DNA of 64,000 bases, from the NCBI RefSeq assembly GCF_030683065.1, contig NZ_JAUXMX010000017.1, positions 1-64,000 on the forward strand, read 5' to 3'. The notes beneath the pieces were generated by a model that saw nothing but the letters and a program-made list of their open reading frames with translations, was not told the origin of the DNA and searched no databases. Below, one piece after another: positions 1-8,485 of this stretch; position 1 is the stretch's first letter; each line of letters starts with the position of its first letter. A program made the position numbers and the translations under genes. The stretch comes from Pseudomonas sp. Its GTDB lineage: Bacteria > Pseudomonadota > Gammaproteobacteria > Pseudomonadales > Pseudomonadaceae.

Positions 1-30
1 CTGAAAGATGCTGTAAATTAAACAGAGAGC

Positions 31-234
31 GTTTCATTTTCTGTGGATAAGTTCTGCAAAGCCCCGTAAATCGGGGCTTTTGCTATCTGGGGGAAAGTGA
101 AAATATCGAGATAGTGTTTCATTAAGTAATCAAAAGAAAAAGTGACCGCATTGAAGCAGTAGCGTTTCATTATTGACGCCCATTTAGCCTGTCTATAGGC
201 TTCCGTGCTCGTGAAAAAAGCGCGGTGTTTCATT
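31..234. repeat. Four direct copies of GTTTCATT at the left edge of the integrase module
   Basis: The octamer GTTTCATT occurs at 31-38, 116-123, 164-171 and 227-234, always in the same orientation. The two copies at 31 and 164 share the longer form AGCGTTTCATT. All four lie within about 200 bases immediately before or at the start of the first recombinase gene. Clustered short direct repeats next to a tyrosine recombinase gene are typical of core and arm binding sites at an attachment end. That role is inferred from position only. The exact element boundary cannot be placed without the empty-site sequence. Confidence 0.6.
58..81 (+). terminator. Rho-independent terminator
   Basis: A GCCCCG / CGGGGC stem with a 5-base loop (61-77) is followed by TTTT and preceded by AAA, so it can work in either direction. 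It probably ends a chromosomal gene to the left, which would place the element boundary between it and the recombinase genes, or it lies inside the element end. Confidence 0.75.
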
Positions 235-1451
235 TGAAGAATTCAGTCTTTTCGCTCACTACCGTCGTCTTCGATAAATTGGGCGGTATAAAACTAAAGT
301 TAGTAACTGAAAGTAGCCAGGTTGATATATTTGCCGGCGCGTATGCTTTGCAACGATTCGACAATGGCTCGAAGCCAAATACCATACGAGTTGATCAGAG
401 CTCAATTCTGATCCTATATCGGTTCTGTGAAATTCAAAAAGTAGATTTGATTGAGCGCATCGCAAATCTTAATCCACTTACTATAGGTGAAATTGAGTCT
501 TTCTCATCGTATTGCGGCTTTGCTCAACAGAGCGGCGAGCAGGTTAATCCGAATTGGTATGGTGCCCGCATGCGAGGCGCTAAAAAATTTATAGATTACC
601 TATGGCTGTTCTATGAGGGGCGGTGCGCTCGAAACTTGGAGCAACTTAAAATTGCTAAGCGTTCGTATGAGAGGATGACTGCCGGCTTCAAGTTGTATAT
701 GAAAGCTCCTTACAGGGGCGATAAAAAAGACAGGATCGGCCTTACTCCTGCACTTCAGGCTAAGTTCATTGCTATTATTGACCCTGATGAGAGCAATAAT
801 TTAAATCCTTGGAAGATTTATAAGGTGCGATGGAGAAATTATATTCTCCTGCTTCTATTGATGTTGGGCGGAAATCGTAAAGGTGAGACGTTACTGTTGA
901 AGCTGAATAATTTCCAGCTTACAGGAATGCGAAAGTATTACGACATCGTCAAGAACAAAGATGTGATTGATTATCCTCGCGCTGAGTCCCCCTCAGTTAA
1001 AACACTCGGTCGGCAGGTGGTGTTGCATGATCAACTGGCCGCATTAGTTGAACACTACATTGTGAATGTCAGAAAAGAATTCATCGGCTGGCAGTCAACA
1101 AGCTATGTCTTCCTGTCTTACCGGGATGGGCGTCCTCTTTCAGTGCAGACTCCTAATTCAATCCTGAATGAACTTATAAAACAATATCCAGAGTTTGTGG
1201 GTCTTCTCAGCCCCCATCGCCTTCGCAATACGTTTCATGATCTTTTGAATCAGGCACTGGATAGAAAGTTTAAGGGTGAAAGTGGTTTAAGTCGTAAGAT
1301 TTTGAAAGCACCTATTCAGGAAGCGGCAGGCGGTTGGGCTAAGAATAGTAATATGCCTGAGCATTATGCTAAAGGATCGATACAAGCCAAAGTAGCCGAG
1401 TTACAAGCCCTACTCCAGCAAGAAGCCCTTAAGCCACAACTGGTTGATTAA
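225..1451 (+). CDS. intA: Tyrosine recombinase/integrase (IntA-like of SE-type elements)
   Basis: Site-specific tyrosine recombinase of about 408 residues, first gene of a four-gene block. Catalytic residues can be read: Arg in GGNRKGE (R218), HRLR box (H331, R334), a Trp near 371 and the nucleophile Tyr in PEHYAK (Y381). The first possible start is GTG at 225, which overlaps one of the GTTTCATT repeats. No convincing ribosome site precedes it, so a later start is possible. The next gene begins on the base after its stop. The gene is AT-richer than the metal cargo, which fits a separate origin. The order recombinase, recombinase-fold protein, large recombinase, small protein matches the intA-tfp-intB-srap set I recall from strand-biased circularizing integrative elements. 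Tn554-like and gamma-mobile-trio modules are related alternatives. Confidence 0.82.
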   Translation: MFHLKNSVFSLTTVVFDKLGGIKLKLVTESSQVDIFAGAYALQRFDNGSKPNTIRVDQSSILILYRFCEIQKVDLIERIANLNPLTIGEIESFSSYCGFAQQSGEQVNPNWYGARMRGAKKFIDYLWLFYEGRCARNLEQLKIAKRSYERMTAGFKLYMKAPYRGDKKDRIGLTPALQAKFIAIIDPDESNNLNPWKIYKVRWRNYILLLLLMLGGNRKGETLLLKLNNFQLTGMRKYYDIVKNKDVIDYPRAESPSVKTLGRQVVLHDQLAALVEHYIVNVRKEFIGWQSTSYVFLSYRDGRPLSVQTPNSILNELIKQYPEFVGLLSPHRLRNTFHDLLNQALDRKFKGESGLSRKILKAPIQEAAGGWAKNSNMPEHYAKGSIQAKVAELQALLQQEALKPQLVD

Positions 1452-3056
1452 ATGAAAGAACTCCAGAGTCAGAGGGTGTTGTCCGGCAACGATGAACTTT
1501 CAGATTTTTTGCCGGGAGGCACTTTTGTAAAAAGTCGATTGGGCTATGACATCGAATTATTTGATGAGTATGGTGGCTTTCGATCTGCAATAAAATTGCC
1601 GGATGATACGGGTGAGTTTGTTTATCTTACATCACATTATCTTAATCTGTTGGATTTTGAGTTAAGAGAGATTGCGAGGAGTTATCTAAGATATATCTTG
1701 GAGAGATATCACGCTTCAACTGTTAGAATTAAATATAAATTTCTTGATTTGTTTGCCCGTGAGATGTCCAAAGGAGTTCATATCAATGACTTCTTGGAAA
1801 GTCTTTCTGTGCTTGAAAATAAAGAAAAGGCAGCATATATCTCTGCTTGTAAGGAATTTTTGAAGTTTCTATTGCTTTGCGGCTATGAAGATCTTTCACT
1901 TGAAGTGTATGAGGATTTCCATAAACTTCGAAATTATTCAGGTAAAGAAAATGCCTATTTAGCTCTATTTGTAATGGATGATGCCAGAGGGCCATTTACT
2001 AGAGAGGAAGTTTCCGTACTGTCAGGTCAGGTTAATAACCAGGCACTTCCGTTGGAATTTCGCTTGGTGTTAGATCTGTGTTTGTGTTTTGGGTTGAGAC
2101 CAATACAAATTTCTTTATTGAAAAGAAAAGATTTTATTAAAGATAGTAGGAGCGGATTGTATTATCTTAACGTGCCGCGCGTGAAGCAAGATTCGCGCAA
2201 TCGGCGAGTTCAATTCAGCTCTCGAATACTCACGGAAAGAACTGCAAGTCTTATTCAGTCTTACATAGATTCTGCAAAAAATCCCGATGGTATTGATCCT
2301 GCAGAGCTACCACTTTTTATTAACTCAAAATCGATAAATTTAGAACGAGACGGAAATACCTTAGGAAGTCACTACTGGGAAGATGCAGAGCGGTTGTCAA
2401 GTGACTATTTCTCAGATGAGTCAAAGCGGGCCATACTCTACCAAAAGTCGAGTGGCAAAATTAATTATATCCTTTGGGGAAATGAACATAGGCTGCCATT
2501 TTCCCCTCGTACCGGAAAGAAATTCAGTTTGTGTGCATATAGATTTCGTTACACGGTTGGCACGCAAGCAGTAATGTCCGGTTGTTCGCCAGAAGAGCTT
2601 GCCGATTTACTCGATCACAATGATACGAATAGCATTAAACACTACTTCAGATTCACTCATGAAATGTGGGAGATTCTAGAAAATGCTACGTTGAGTCGCA
2701 TTGAACAGAAGCAATTCACAGCTGCTTGGATGAGAGAAGGTGACCTTGTAAATAATATATATAGTCACGTATGTGAACCAAGAAATTTCAATGTCATAGG
2801 AAAGTGTGCGTCTCAATCTATATGCTTCGAGGAGCCGGCGGTATCTTGCTATTCGTGTGACAGATTTTGTCCTAATAAAGATGTTGTAGCACATGAAAGT
2901 GCTTTGGAGGGTTTGGTAGAGCGAAAAGATCGCTTGCTAACCGTCAGCACCGCTAATGTAGTTTCAGTTATAGACCAGGCCATAGCTGGTTGCCGTGCTG
3001 CAATCGCCTACTCTGAAGGGCAGGACGTGGTTCTAATTAATGTGAAGGAAGTCTGA
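1452..3056 (+). CDS. tfp: Tyrosine-recombinase-fold protein with incomplete active site (Tfp-like)
   Basis: A 534-residue protein starting directly after the intA stop, so probably translated together with it. The C-terminal part has the tyrosine recombinase fold: Arg in FGLRPIQISLL, a YRFRYTVG segment where HxxR is normally found, LLDHNDT and a Tyr in KHYFRF. The His of the HxxR box is replaced by Tyr, so the active site looks incomplete. This agrees with the Tfp (tyrosine recombinase fold protein) of SE elements, thought to act as a partner rather than a catalyst. Near the C-terminus a Cys cluster (SCYSCDRFCPNK) could bind a metal ion. The catalytic state is inferred from motifs only. Confidence 0.78.
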   Translation: MKELQSQRVLSGNDELSDFLPGGTFVKSRLGYDIELFDEYGGFRSAIKLPDDTGEFVYLTSHYLNLLDFELREIARSYLRYILERYHASTVRIKYKFLDLFAREMSKGVHINDFLESLSVLENKEKAAYISACKEFLKFLLLCGYEDLSLEVYEDFHKLRNYSGKENAYLALFVMDDARGPFTREEVSVLSGQVNNQALPLEFRLVLDLCLCFGLRPIQISLLKRKDFIKDSRSGLYYLNVPRVKQDSRNRRVQFSSRILTERTASLIQSYIDSAKNPDGIDPAELPLFINSKSINLERDGNTLGSHYWEDAERLSSDYFSDESKRAILYQKSSGKINYILWGNEHRLPFSPRTGKKFSLCAYRFRYTVGTQAVMSGCSPEELADLLDHNDTNSIKHYFRFTHEMWEILENATLSRIEQKQFTAAWMREGDLVNNIYSHVCEPRNFNVIGKCASQSICFEEPAVSCYSCDRFCPNKDVVAHESALEGLVERKDRLLTVSTANVVSVIDQAIAGCRAAIAYSEGQDVVLINVKEV

Positions 3057-5714
3057 GTGCAAAATATAATGGCACAGGATATTTTGCATGAGGAGCTTCG
3101 GATTAAGCTAAACCGCCTTGCCAGCAAAGCCGAGGAGAGATTCTCAAAACTCAGTTGTTTCAATGGGTCAAAGTGGGAGGATCTCTCCTGGTTATATAAC
3201 GGAAGGCATAATGTTTATTTGCTGGCTCGCGGAGAAACTAATGCAGAGTTAATGCTACTTAATAAGGTCTTCTTGGTAAGTTATCTCTGGGACAGAAGGG
3301 CGGACCACAAGGTGGTATCAGCTGGTCGCGTTATGGACTTATCGGCTGCGGTAAAGTATATGGCTGCTCAGGGTGTTGTTAACCTTAGAGGGCTTGATCA
3401 ATCTTCCTACATGACAACGTTTAAATATATTCAAACACGCTATAAATCACCTGCTAGTGCATGTAGATCGCTAAATTATTTTATCAGATTCATCTTTAAT
3501 TCTTCCTTGACCGTTAGCAATTTTGACCTCATCGGTACGCAGGATCTTCAAGAGAAAGATAAGTATGGCCGTGTTGCCCTTGGAGATAAACTGCCGCTTC
3601 CAGAATTGGTCAAAGCAATCATAGCGTTGAAGTGGGCAGTGCAAGACCAGTGGGATGGCAGCTTTCGTGCTCAGATGGATATGTTGTCGGTTCTGACTCA
3701 GGCATTTCAATATGGATTAGGCCTAAGAATCGGGGAGGTTCTGCGGTTACCTAAGAACTGCTTAGTTACAATAAACAGTGAGTTATATTGTCGAGTATGG
3801 ACAGAAAAAGGTGCGGAGCCAATCGCCAGGTATGTCCCTACTATCTGGAGAGCCGCCCTCTGTGAAGCGGTTCTCCGAATTGATGCCATCTGCGAACCCT
3901 ACAGAAAAAGGGCTTTGAGCATTGAAGATGGTTCCTATGCCGAGACTCTCGATTATCGCTTTCAGGGAAGAACAGAAGCAATTGATCGGCATATTGAGTC
4001 TACCCTAAACTGTCTATCTAAGAAAATAGAGTCTAATGTTTCAGCGTCTGAAAGACAGTTGCGCCTCCTGAAGTATCTGCCGGATGAAGAACTTGTTGAG
4101 CTCAAGAATTTGCGTGAGTACTTACCATTTGCCTCGAATTCGCACGACTCTACTTCACTCCTTAAATTCTACAAAAAAAACGGATTTAAGATAACTTCAA
4201 AATCACTCGGAAAGGTAAAGTGCGTTTATTATGTACGAGGATCTGATGTTAAGCAGCGACTTGCTCAATTGATAGAGTTTCGCCGCAATATTGTTTTATA
4301 TTCTGAGTTTTTTGAGGTGCTCCATAAACGACCACCTGCAGGAAGTCGGTCTAAGGATGTACACGCTCTAAAAGATAGGTTGCAGTCGCAAAGCCTGGCT
4401 TCTTTGGAAGCCTTTGTCTTGACGGGGGAGTCGTGTCTTTATGGTGCGAGGATAGTATATCTTAGTCGTGACGATGCAGTTGCCGCAATAAGAAATATTG
4501 TCAGTGGTGGGTATGATTATCGCGCTTACATTCCGATATTAGATGCTGAGGAACTTTATCCAGAGCTGTTCAACCAGAAGACCATGACCTACATTGCTAA
4601 TGCAAATGCGGCTGGGTTCTACTCGTTTCTTAGAGTCTCGGAAGAACGAATCAATTTTTATAGGCCAGTCGCGAAAAGCAATAGAGTTAAGCATTCTGCC
4701 GTATCTGGGTTCTTGGTTGAACAGGCCAGCATTAAAAGTGCCGTTGTAGATGCTTTTGTATCAGTTAATACAAAAGTTAAGTCAGAACTAATCCAGGGAA
4801 TTAAAGAGGAACTTCTAGCGGATGGAGTAGAGATTGGTTCGGCTACATTTGGGATAAATCAAAAAGTCTCTGATTATTTATTTGTTGTCCCAAGCAATCT
4901 TGGCGGTGTGTATAACGAACACATTCCATCTATCCTTGGCTATTTTTCTGTTCTATATGCGATAAAACCAGCTAAGCAGGGGCAGTCAGCGTTTGTCCGT
5001 TACGGTGTTGTAGCCAATGAAGAGATTGTAAGTACGTTTCAGACCCACAAGGGACGACATTGGCAAACTAATTCACTTTTTCGGGCGGGCTTGGCTGCAA
5101 GTATTGTGAATAAGTGGATGGGAAGATCTGATAGTCAAGGTGATCATTACGATCATCAGACTGCTAAAGAACGTGCTGAGAAAGTCGGTGAGCTTATGCT
5201 CTCTGAGCAGTCCCGCTTTATTGGTGATCTGGCGAATAAGGTCAAGGCTTGGACTGACAATGATATTCCGACCCAGAATGTGCAGACCTTTTTGACTGAT
5301 ATGCTGCAAACCGTACATTACGGTCCGCTTGGGCATTGTTTTCGTGATATTAATTTGAAGCCCTGCGAATTTCATCTGAAGTGTCTGACCGGCAATTCAG
5401 GAAAAGGCTGTAGAGAGTTCGTTGTAGATCTTTTAGATCCAGTTCAAATAAAGCAAGTCGAGTCAGAGCGTAATAGATCAGAAATTGAGTTGGCGCGGCT
5501 TTTTGAAGCCTTGAATAGACCCGGTATCCCGGTAGAGTCTGTTGAAATGCATATCGAACATCAAATGGCGATTTTTAGAAATGCTTCTTATATTTTAGAT
5601 AATTCTGAGGTGGTGCTTAACGAAATTCAAGTTGAAAAGAGTAAGGACTATCAGCCATTTAGGACCAATGGCTCTGTTCCAAGCGACTGTGTATTCCAAT
5701 GTGGAGTAGCTTGA
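3057..5714 (+). CDS. intB: Large tyrosine recombinase (IntB-like)
   Basis: An 885-residue protein, unusually long for an integrase. It begins with GTG right after the tfp stop, with GGAAG just upstream; an ATG follows at 3069. Recombinase motifs: Arg in GLGLRIGEVLRLP, a THKGRHWQT segment supplying the HxxR box, and a GDHYDH segment supplying the Tyr. The C-terminus has spaced Cys residues (KPCEFHLKCL, KGCREF), seen also in other large transposon-type recombinases such as Tn554 TnpB. Within the SE model IntA and IntB each carry the R-H-R-Y residues and both take part in excision and integration. It overlaps the next gene slightly. Confidence 0.78.
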   Translation: MQNIMAQDILHEELRIKLNRLASKAEERFSKLSCFNGSKWEDLSWLYNGRHNVYLLARGETNAELMLLNKVFLVSYLWDRRADHKVVSAGRVMDLSAAVKYMAAQGVVNLRGLDQSSYMTTFKYIQTRYKSPASACRSLNYFIRFIFNSSLTVSNFDLIGTQDLQEKDKYGRVALGDKLPLPELVKAIIALKWAVQDQWDGSFRAQMDMLSVLTQAFQYGLGLRIGEVLRLPKNCLVTINSELYCRVWTEKGAEPIARYVPTIWRAALCEAVLRIDAICEPYRKRALSIEDGSYAETLDYRFQGRTEAIDRHIESTLNCLSKKIESNVSASERQLRLLKYLPDEELVELKNLREYLPFASNSHDSTSLLKFYKKNGFKITSKSLGKVKCVYYVRGSDVKQRLAQLIEFRRNIVLYSEFFEVLHKRPPAGSRSKDVHALKDRLQSQSLASLEAFVLTGESCLYGARIVYLSRDDAVAAIRNIVSGGYDYRAYIPILDAEELYPELFNQKTMTYIANANAAGFYSFLRVSEERINFYRPVAKSNRVKHSAVSGFLVEQASIKSAVVDAFVSVNTKVKSELIQGIKEELLADGVEIGSATFGINQKVSDYLFVVPSNLGGVYNEHIPSILGYFSVLYAIKPAKQGQSAFVRYGVVANEEIVSTFQTHKGRHWQTNSLFRAGLAASIVNKWMGRSDSQGDHYDHQTAKERAEKVGELMLSEQSRFIGDLANKVKAWTDNDIPTQNVQTFLTDMLQTVHYGPLGHCFRDINLKPCEFHLKCLTGNSGKGCREFVVDLLDPVQIKQVESERNRSEIELARLFEALNRPGIPVESVEMHIEHQMAIFRNASYILDNSEVVLNEIQVEKSKDYQPFRTNGSVPSDCVFQCGVA

Positions 5715-6172
5715 TTGTGACTACGTCTACTGAGCAATGGGGTAAAGCTTTTTCGGTATTGCAACAATTTGAAAGACAGCTGATAGATCCTTCAAACTTT
5801 GGGTGGAAGTATATTACCGATAAGTCTGGTGTATCTAAGCCGACCCTTTGGCGAAACAAGGAATTTGAAAAAGAGTTTCAACGTATTAAGGAAGTTGTCA
5901 AAAGTTATGCTCGTGGTGAGAAACAGTTCGATCAAGAGGTTTCACTGAAAGCGGCCAGAGATCGTGATCGAGATCACCAGATCGAGGTGCTCAAGGCACA
6001 GGTCCAGGAGTTGACGAAGCAATTAAATAGGGAGCGCGAAAGACTCATATACGCCTCTATGATTGCTCGCCGTAAGAATATCGATCCTGCGGAATTCTTA
6101 GATGAGAGCCCAGTGTTTCGTAAGCCTGCCAAAGGCGGCTCGGTGGTCAAGCTGCCATCAAAGGGGCACTAG
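5699..6172 (+). CDS. srap: Small DNA-binding/coiled-coil recombination accessory protein (Srap-like)
   Basis: A protein of about 157 residues; the ATG at 5699 overlaps the end of intB by 16 bases, and a GTG at 5717 is an alternative start. Residues 35-55 (WKYITDKSGVSKPTLWRN) look like a helix-turn-helix. Residues 85-120 are a charged coiled coil (heptads around QVQELTKQLNRERERL). This layout resembles TnpC of Tn554 and the small fourth gene, srap, of SE elements. I infer that it binds element ends or assists the recombinases. It ends the integrase module; the next 150 bases hold no gene. Confidence 0.7.
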   Translation: MWSSLIVTTSTEQWGKAFSVLQQFERQLIDPSNFGWKYITDKSGVSKPTLWRNKEFEKEFQRIKEVVKSYARGEKQFDQEVSLKAARDRDRDHQIEVLKAQVQELTKQLNRERERLIYASMIARRKNIDPAEFLDESPVFRKPAKGGSVVKLPSKGH

Positions 6173-6326
6173 CCAAGTCGGGTGCCATCATCTGGCTTTG
6201 TACTGGCATTTAAGGCCAAATAGCTCTTGCTGTACTTTTGCTCCGCGGCCAGCCCCTCAATGCCACCCTGTCCTCGAAACCGATGGGGTTGAGCTTCTCA
6301 TCTCGGTCGATGCGGCGCATAACTAA

Positions 6327-6587
6327 CTACTTGGCGTTGGCGGAGAGATAGAGTTCCGGCACCGCAATTCCCGCCGCCCTTGCCGCGGACATACAACGGT
6401 ACTCGTTTACCGCCAACCTCGATAACTCCTCCTGGCCGCCCTTGATGATCAGGCCAGAGGTTTTCGAGGCGAGACCTGGCACATAGCAGGCTGCCAACCA
6501 CATAAGTAACCCGAAAATACTGGCCACAATCGGCGGAGGTATCCTGTTTTCCAGTGTTCGCATAAAAGTGCTCGATAACGCAGCCAC
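6327..6587 (-). pseudogene. Chimeric debris: isoprenylcysteine-methyltransferase-like N-terminus joined to a HipA-like fragment
   Basis: This 86-codon frame joins two unrelated family signatures. The first half (MRTLENRIPPPIVASIFGLL) looks like the start of an isoprenylcysteine carboxyl methyltransferase family membrane protein. The second half (VNEYRCMSAARAAGIAVPE) looks like the N-terminal part of a HipA-type Ser/Thr kinase. Neither half is long enough to be functional. The join is best explained by deletion between two genes at the inner edge of the integrase module. Family calls are from motif memory. Confidence 0.55.
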
Positions 6588-6610
6588 AGCGTTTGCGCCA
6601 GTCGCTATGT

Positions 6611-7255
6611 TTAGCGTACTTTTTGCAGTTCGCTCTGCACTAGTTCTAGCAGCGGCTCCGGGCCGAACTTCGTCAGCAGCGTGCCGTTGACGAAGAAAGT
6701 TGGCGTGCCTTGAATCCCCACTTTCTTAACGTCCGCTGCGTCTTTAGCCAGGATGTCGTCGATAGCCGGCGAGTTCATCGTGGCGCGGGCCTTCTCGACA
6801 TCCAGGCCAACTGCTGCTGCGGCTTCCCAGGCCTTCTGCGCTTTCGCGTCGTCATGCCACAGCGGCTGGGCCTCCAGCACGGCTGCTAGCACAGGCTCGT
6901 AAAGCCCCTGCATTCGCGCCGTCTCCAGCAGGCGCACGGCCTCTTCTGAACCTTTGTGGAACAACACATAGCGCACGACCAGACGCACGTCCTGTGGGTA
7001 CTGCGCCATGATTTGCTTTACGTAGGGGAAGAACGCCCGGCAGCTTTCGCACGATGGGTCGAAGAACTCGACGATGGTGACCGGCGCCTTGATTGGCCCA
7101 AGGGTTGGCGAGTGGAAACGTACCAACGAACTGCTCGCCTGGGTGACTGCTTGAGTCTCCTGAGGTGCTGAAAAACGCTGATAGAGCACTGCCGCAGCGA
7201 TAAAGCCGGCAATGGTTACAGCGCTGATGGTCAGTACGATGGCACGTCTATTCAT
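6611..7255 (-). CDS. DsbA-like periplasmic thiol oxidoreductase
   Basis: A 214-residue thioredoxin-fold protein with an N-terminal membrane anchor (residues 5-25). The active-site motif is FFDPSCESCRAF (C69, C72), and GTPTFFVNG supplies the cis-Pro loop. It probably introduces or shuffles disulfides in periplasmic proteins and is reoxidised by the DsbB-like product of the gene just upstream, with which it overlaps by 4 bases (ATGA). The pair resembles BdbD/BdbC-type two-gene units often carried on metal or mobile elements. Many cargo proteins here are periplasmic and Cys-containing, and copper causes disulfide stress, so a role in envelope redox repair is plausible but inferred. Confidence 0.85.
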   Translation of the reverse strand: MNRRAIVLTISAVTIAGFIAAAVLYQRFSAPQETQAVTQASSSLVRFHSPTLGPIKAPVTIVEFFDPSCESCRAFFPYVKQIMAQYPQDVRLVVRYVLFHKGSEEAVRLLETARMQGLYEPVLAAVLEAQPLWHDDAKAQKAWEAAAAVGLDVEKARATMNSPAIDDILAKDAADVKKVGIQGTPTFFVNGTLLTKFGPEPLLELVQSELQKVR

Positions 7256-7689
7256 ACAAGGGTTCTCCGGCGAATCAGGGCAAGAAGCAAGACGATGGCG
7301 GTGAAAGCCGCCAGGGAAAGCAGCGGCAGCGGCACGCTACCAAAGATCAGCATATCGGCCCCGGAACAGGAGGTTCCGGCGCTACACGGCTTGAGGTTTT
7401 CTGGAAGTATGCCCATGAACAGCAGGGAGTGATACAGGGCGATTGCCCAACCGATAACGGCCAGGGGCAAGGCGTAAAGCCAAACGGCGAAGTCCGCGCG
7501 ATAACAGGCGACCGTCAGCATTACCCCCAAAGGAAACATGAAGATGCGCTGGAACCAGCACAGCACGCATGGGGTTTTGCCCATGACTTCACCGATAAAC
7601 AAGGCGGCTAGGGTTGCGGCCACAGCCAGCAACCACACAGAGAGCAGCAAACCCCAGGGGTTAGCGGAGGGGTGACTCTGGCTTCTCAT
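7252..7689 (-). CDS. DsbB/BdbC-like disulfide bond formation protein
   Basis: A 145-residue membrane protein with four predicted helices. The first redox pair is in KTPCVLCWFQR (C41, C44) and the second in KPCSAGTSCSGAD, as in DsbB-family quinone-coupled oxidases. It reoxidises the DsbA-like partner, passing electrons to quinone. The ATG at 7689 is the first gene of the two-gene operon and overlaps the downstream gene by 4 bases. A short Cys-rich frame ends 6 bases upstream of it. Confidence 0.85.
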   Translation of the reverse strand: MRSQSHPSANPWGLLLSVWLLAVAATLAALFIGEVMGKTPCVLCWFQRIFMFPLGVMLTVACYRADFAVWLYALPLAVIGWAIALYHSLLFMGILPENLKPCSAGTSCSGADMLIFGSVPLPLLSLAAFTAIVLLLALIRRRTLV

Positions 7690-7695
7690 CGTTAT

Positions 7696-7848
7696 TTACT
7701 CGCCATTTTCCTTAAATAGGGATGGCACGTTAGCGGGCCCGCAGCAGCTGTCGATTGGCTTTGTGTTACAGCATGCGTCCTGCACAGGAACCGGTCGATT
7801 CGCTTGGCGTTGCAACCAGCAGGCACAGCAACTATCGAGCTGGGCGGT
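7696..7848 (-). other. Open Cys-rich frame without ATG, just upstream of the DsbB-like gene
   Basis: Between an in-frame TGA (7849-7851) and TAA (7696-7698) lies a 50-codon minus-strand frame with three Cys-Cys pairs (LDSCCACW, QDACCNTK, IDSCCGPAN). There is no ATG; TTG or GTG starts are possible. The SCC/ACC spacing resembles the Cys-rich N-terminus of the neighbouring CadA. It could be the remnant of a metal-binding gene whose 5' end has decayed, or a small metal-binding leader. Coding status is unproven. Confidence 0.3.
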
Positions 7849-7950
7849 TCATCTTGATGACGAAGCTCCCATTAAGGCTGGGGCTGGCAACTACAACGTG
7901 AATCGCGCCGGGGGTTTGTAAATACTTTCCGCGCTCTTCTAAGGCGATGG

Positions 7951-8403
7951 TCAATGACGGTGGCTTTTCCCAACATGGGTGTGCCCGTCATCCGGAAGCG
8001 CATTGACTCCGCCAGTGGTGTTCAGGCGCTGGAGGATTCCGCACTCGTCTACGCCCCGCTCAGAAGCGCAGCGGTGGCGCAACTCAACCAGCTGTTTTTG
8101 CAGCGCCAACAGGCTGGTCACGCGTGCTTGCACATGCTCAATGTGCTCATCCACTAAGCTATTTACACCCTCACAGTTTTCCTCTGGCCGATCCATCAGC
8201 GCCAGCAAACTTCTGATCTCGTCCAGGGTCATGTCCAGCGTTCGGCAGTTGCGAATGAACGTAAGCCGCTCAAGGTGCTCACTGCTGTACAGGCGGTAGT
8301 TACCCTCGCTGCGAGCCGGAGCCGGCAACAGCCCCTCGCGCTCGTAATAGCGAACCGTTTCAACCTGGCAATCGGCAAGCTTGGCCAGCTCTCCAATTTT
8401 CAT
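7951..8403 (-). CDS. cadR: CadR, MerR-family Cd(II)/Pb(II)-responsive regulator
   Basis: A 150-residue MerR-family activator starting at the ATG at 8403, chosen because GAAGAGG lies just upstream. An in-frame ATG at 8421 lacks this. N-terminal helix-turn-helix: MKIGELAKLADCQVETVRYY. Metal-site residues typical of CadR/PbrR are visible: Cys in RPEENCEGV (C77), Cys in RHRCASERG and Cys in DECGIL, plus a His-rich tail (DGHTHVGKSHRH) characteristic of Pseudomonas CadR. It is divergent from cadA, with an elongated-spacer promoter between them. On binding Cd2+ it should distort that promoter and turn on cadA. Confidence 0.92.
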   Translation of the reverse strand: MKIGELAKLADCQVETVRYYEREGLLPAPARSEGNYRLYSSEHLERLTFIRNCRTLDMTLDEIRSLLALMDRPEENCEGVNSLVDEHIEHVQARVTSLLALQKQLVELRHRCASERGVDECGILQRLNTTGGVNALPDDGHTHVGKSHRH

Positions 8404-8425
8404 GAAATACCTCTTCGACAAACGC

Positions 8426-8456
8426 TTGACCCTGTAGTGGCTTCAGGGTGTTCACT
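8426..8456 (+). promoter_or_regulatory. CadR-type operator/promoter for cadA
   Basis: The -35 TTGACC (8426-8431) and a -10-like TTCACT (8451-8456) are separated by 19 bases, the long spacer typical of MerR-controlled promoters. The spacer holds a 21-base dyad (8429-8449) with arms ACCCTGTAG and TTCAGGGT around the centre, close to CadR/ZntR-class operators. Confidence 0.88.
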
Positions 8457-8485
8457 CTGCATAACTGATCAATGAGGATACCCCC

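Noticed and set aside
225..6172. Reading the module as a classic Tn554 or a gamma-mobile-trio
   Set aside because: Both have three main genes; here there are four, with a catalytically incomplete recombinase in second place, which fits the SE order better. Not fully excluded without profile searches.
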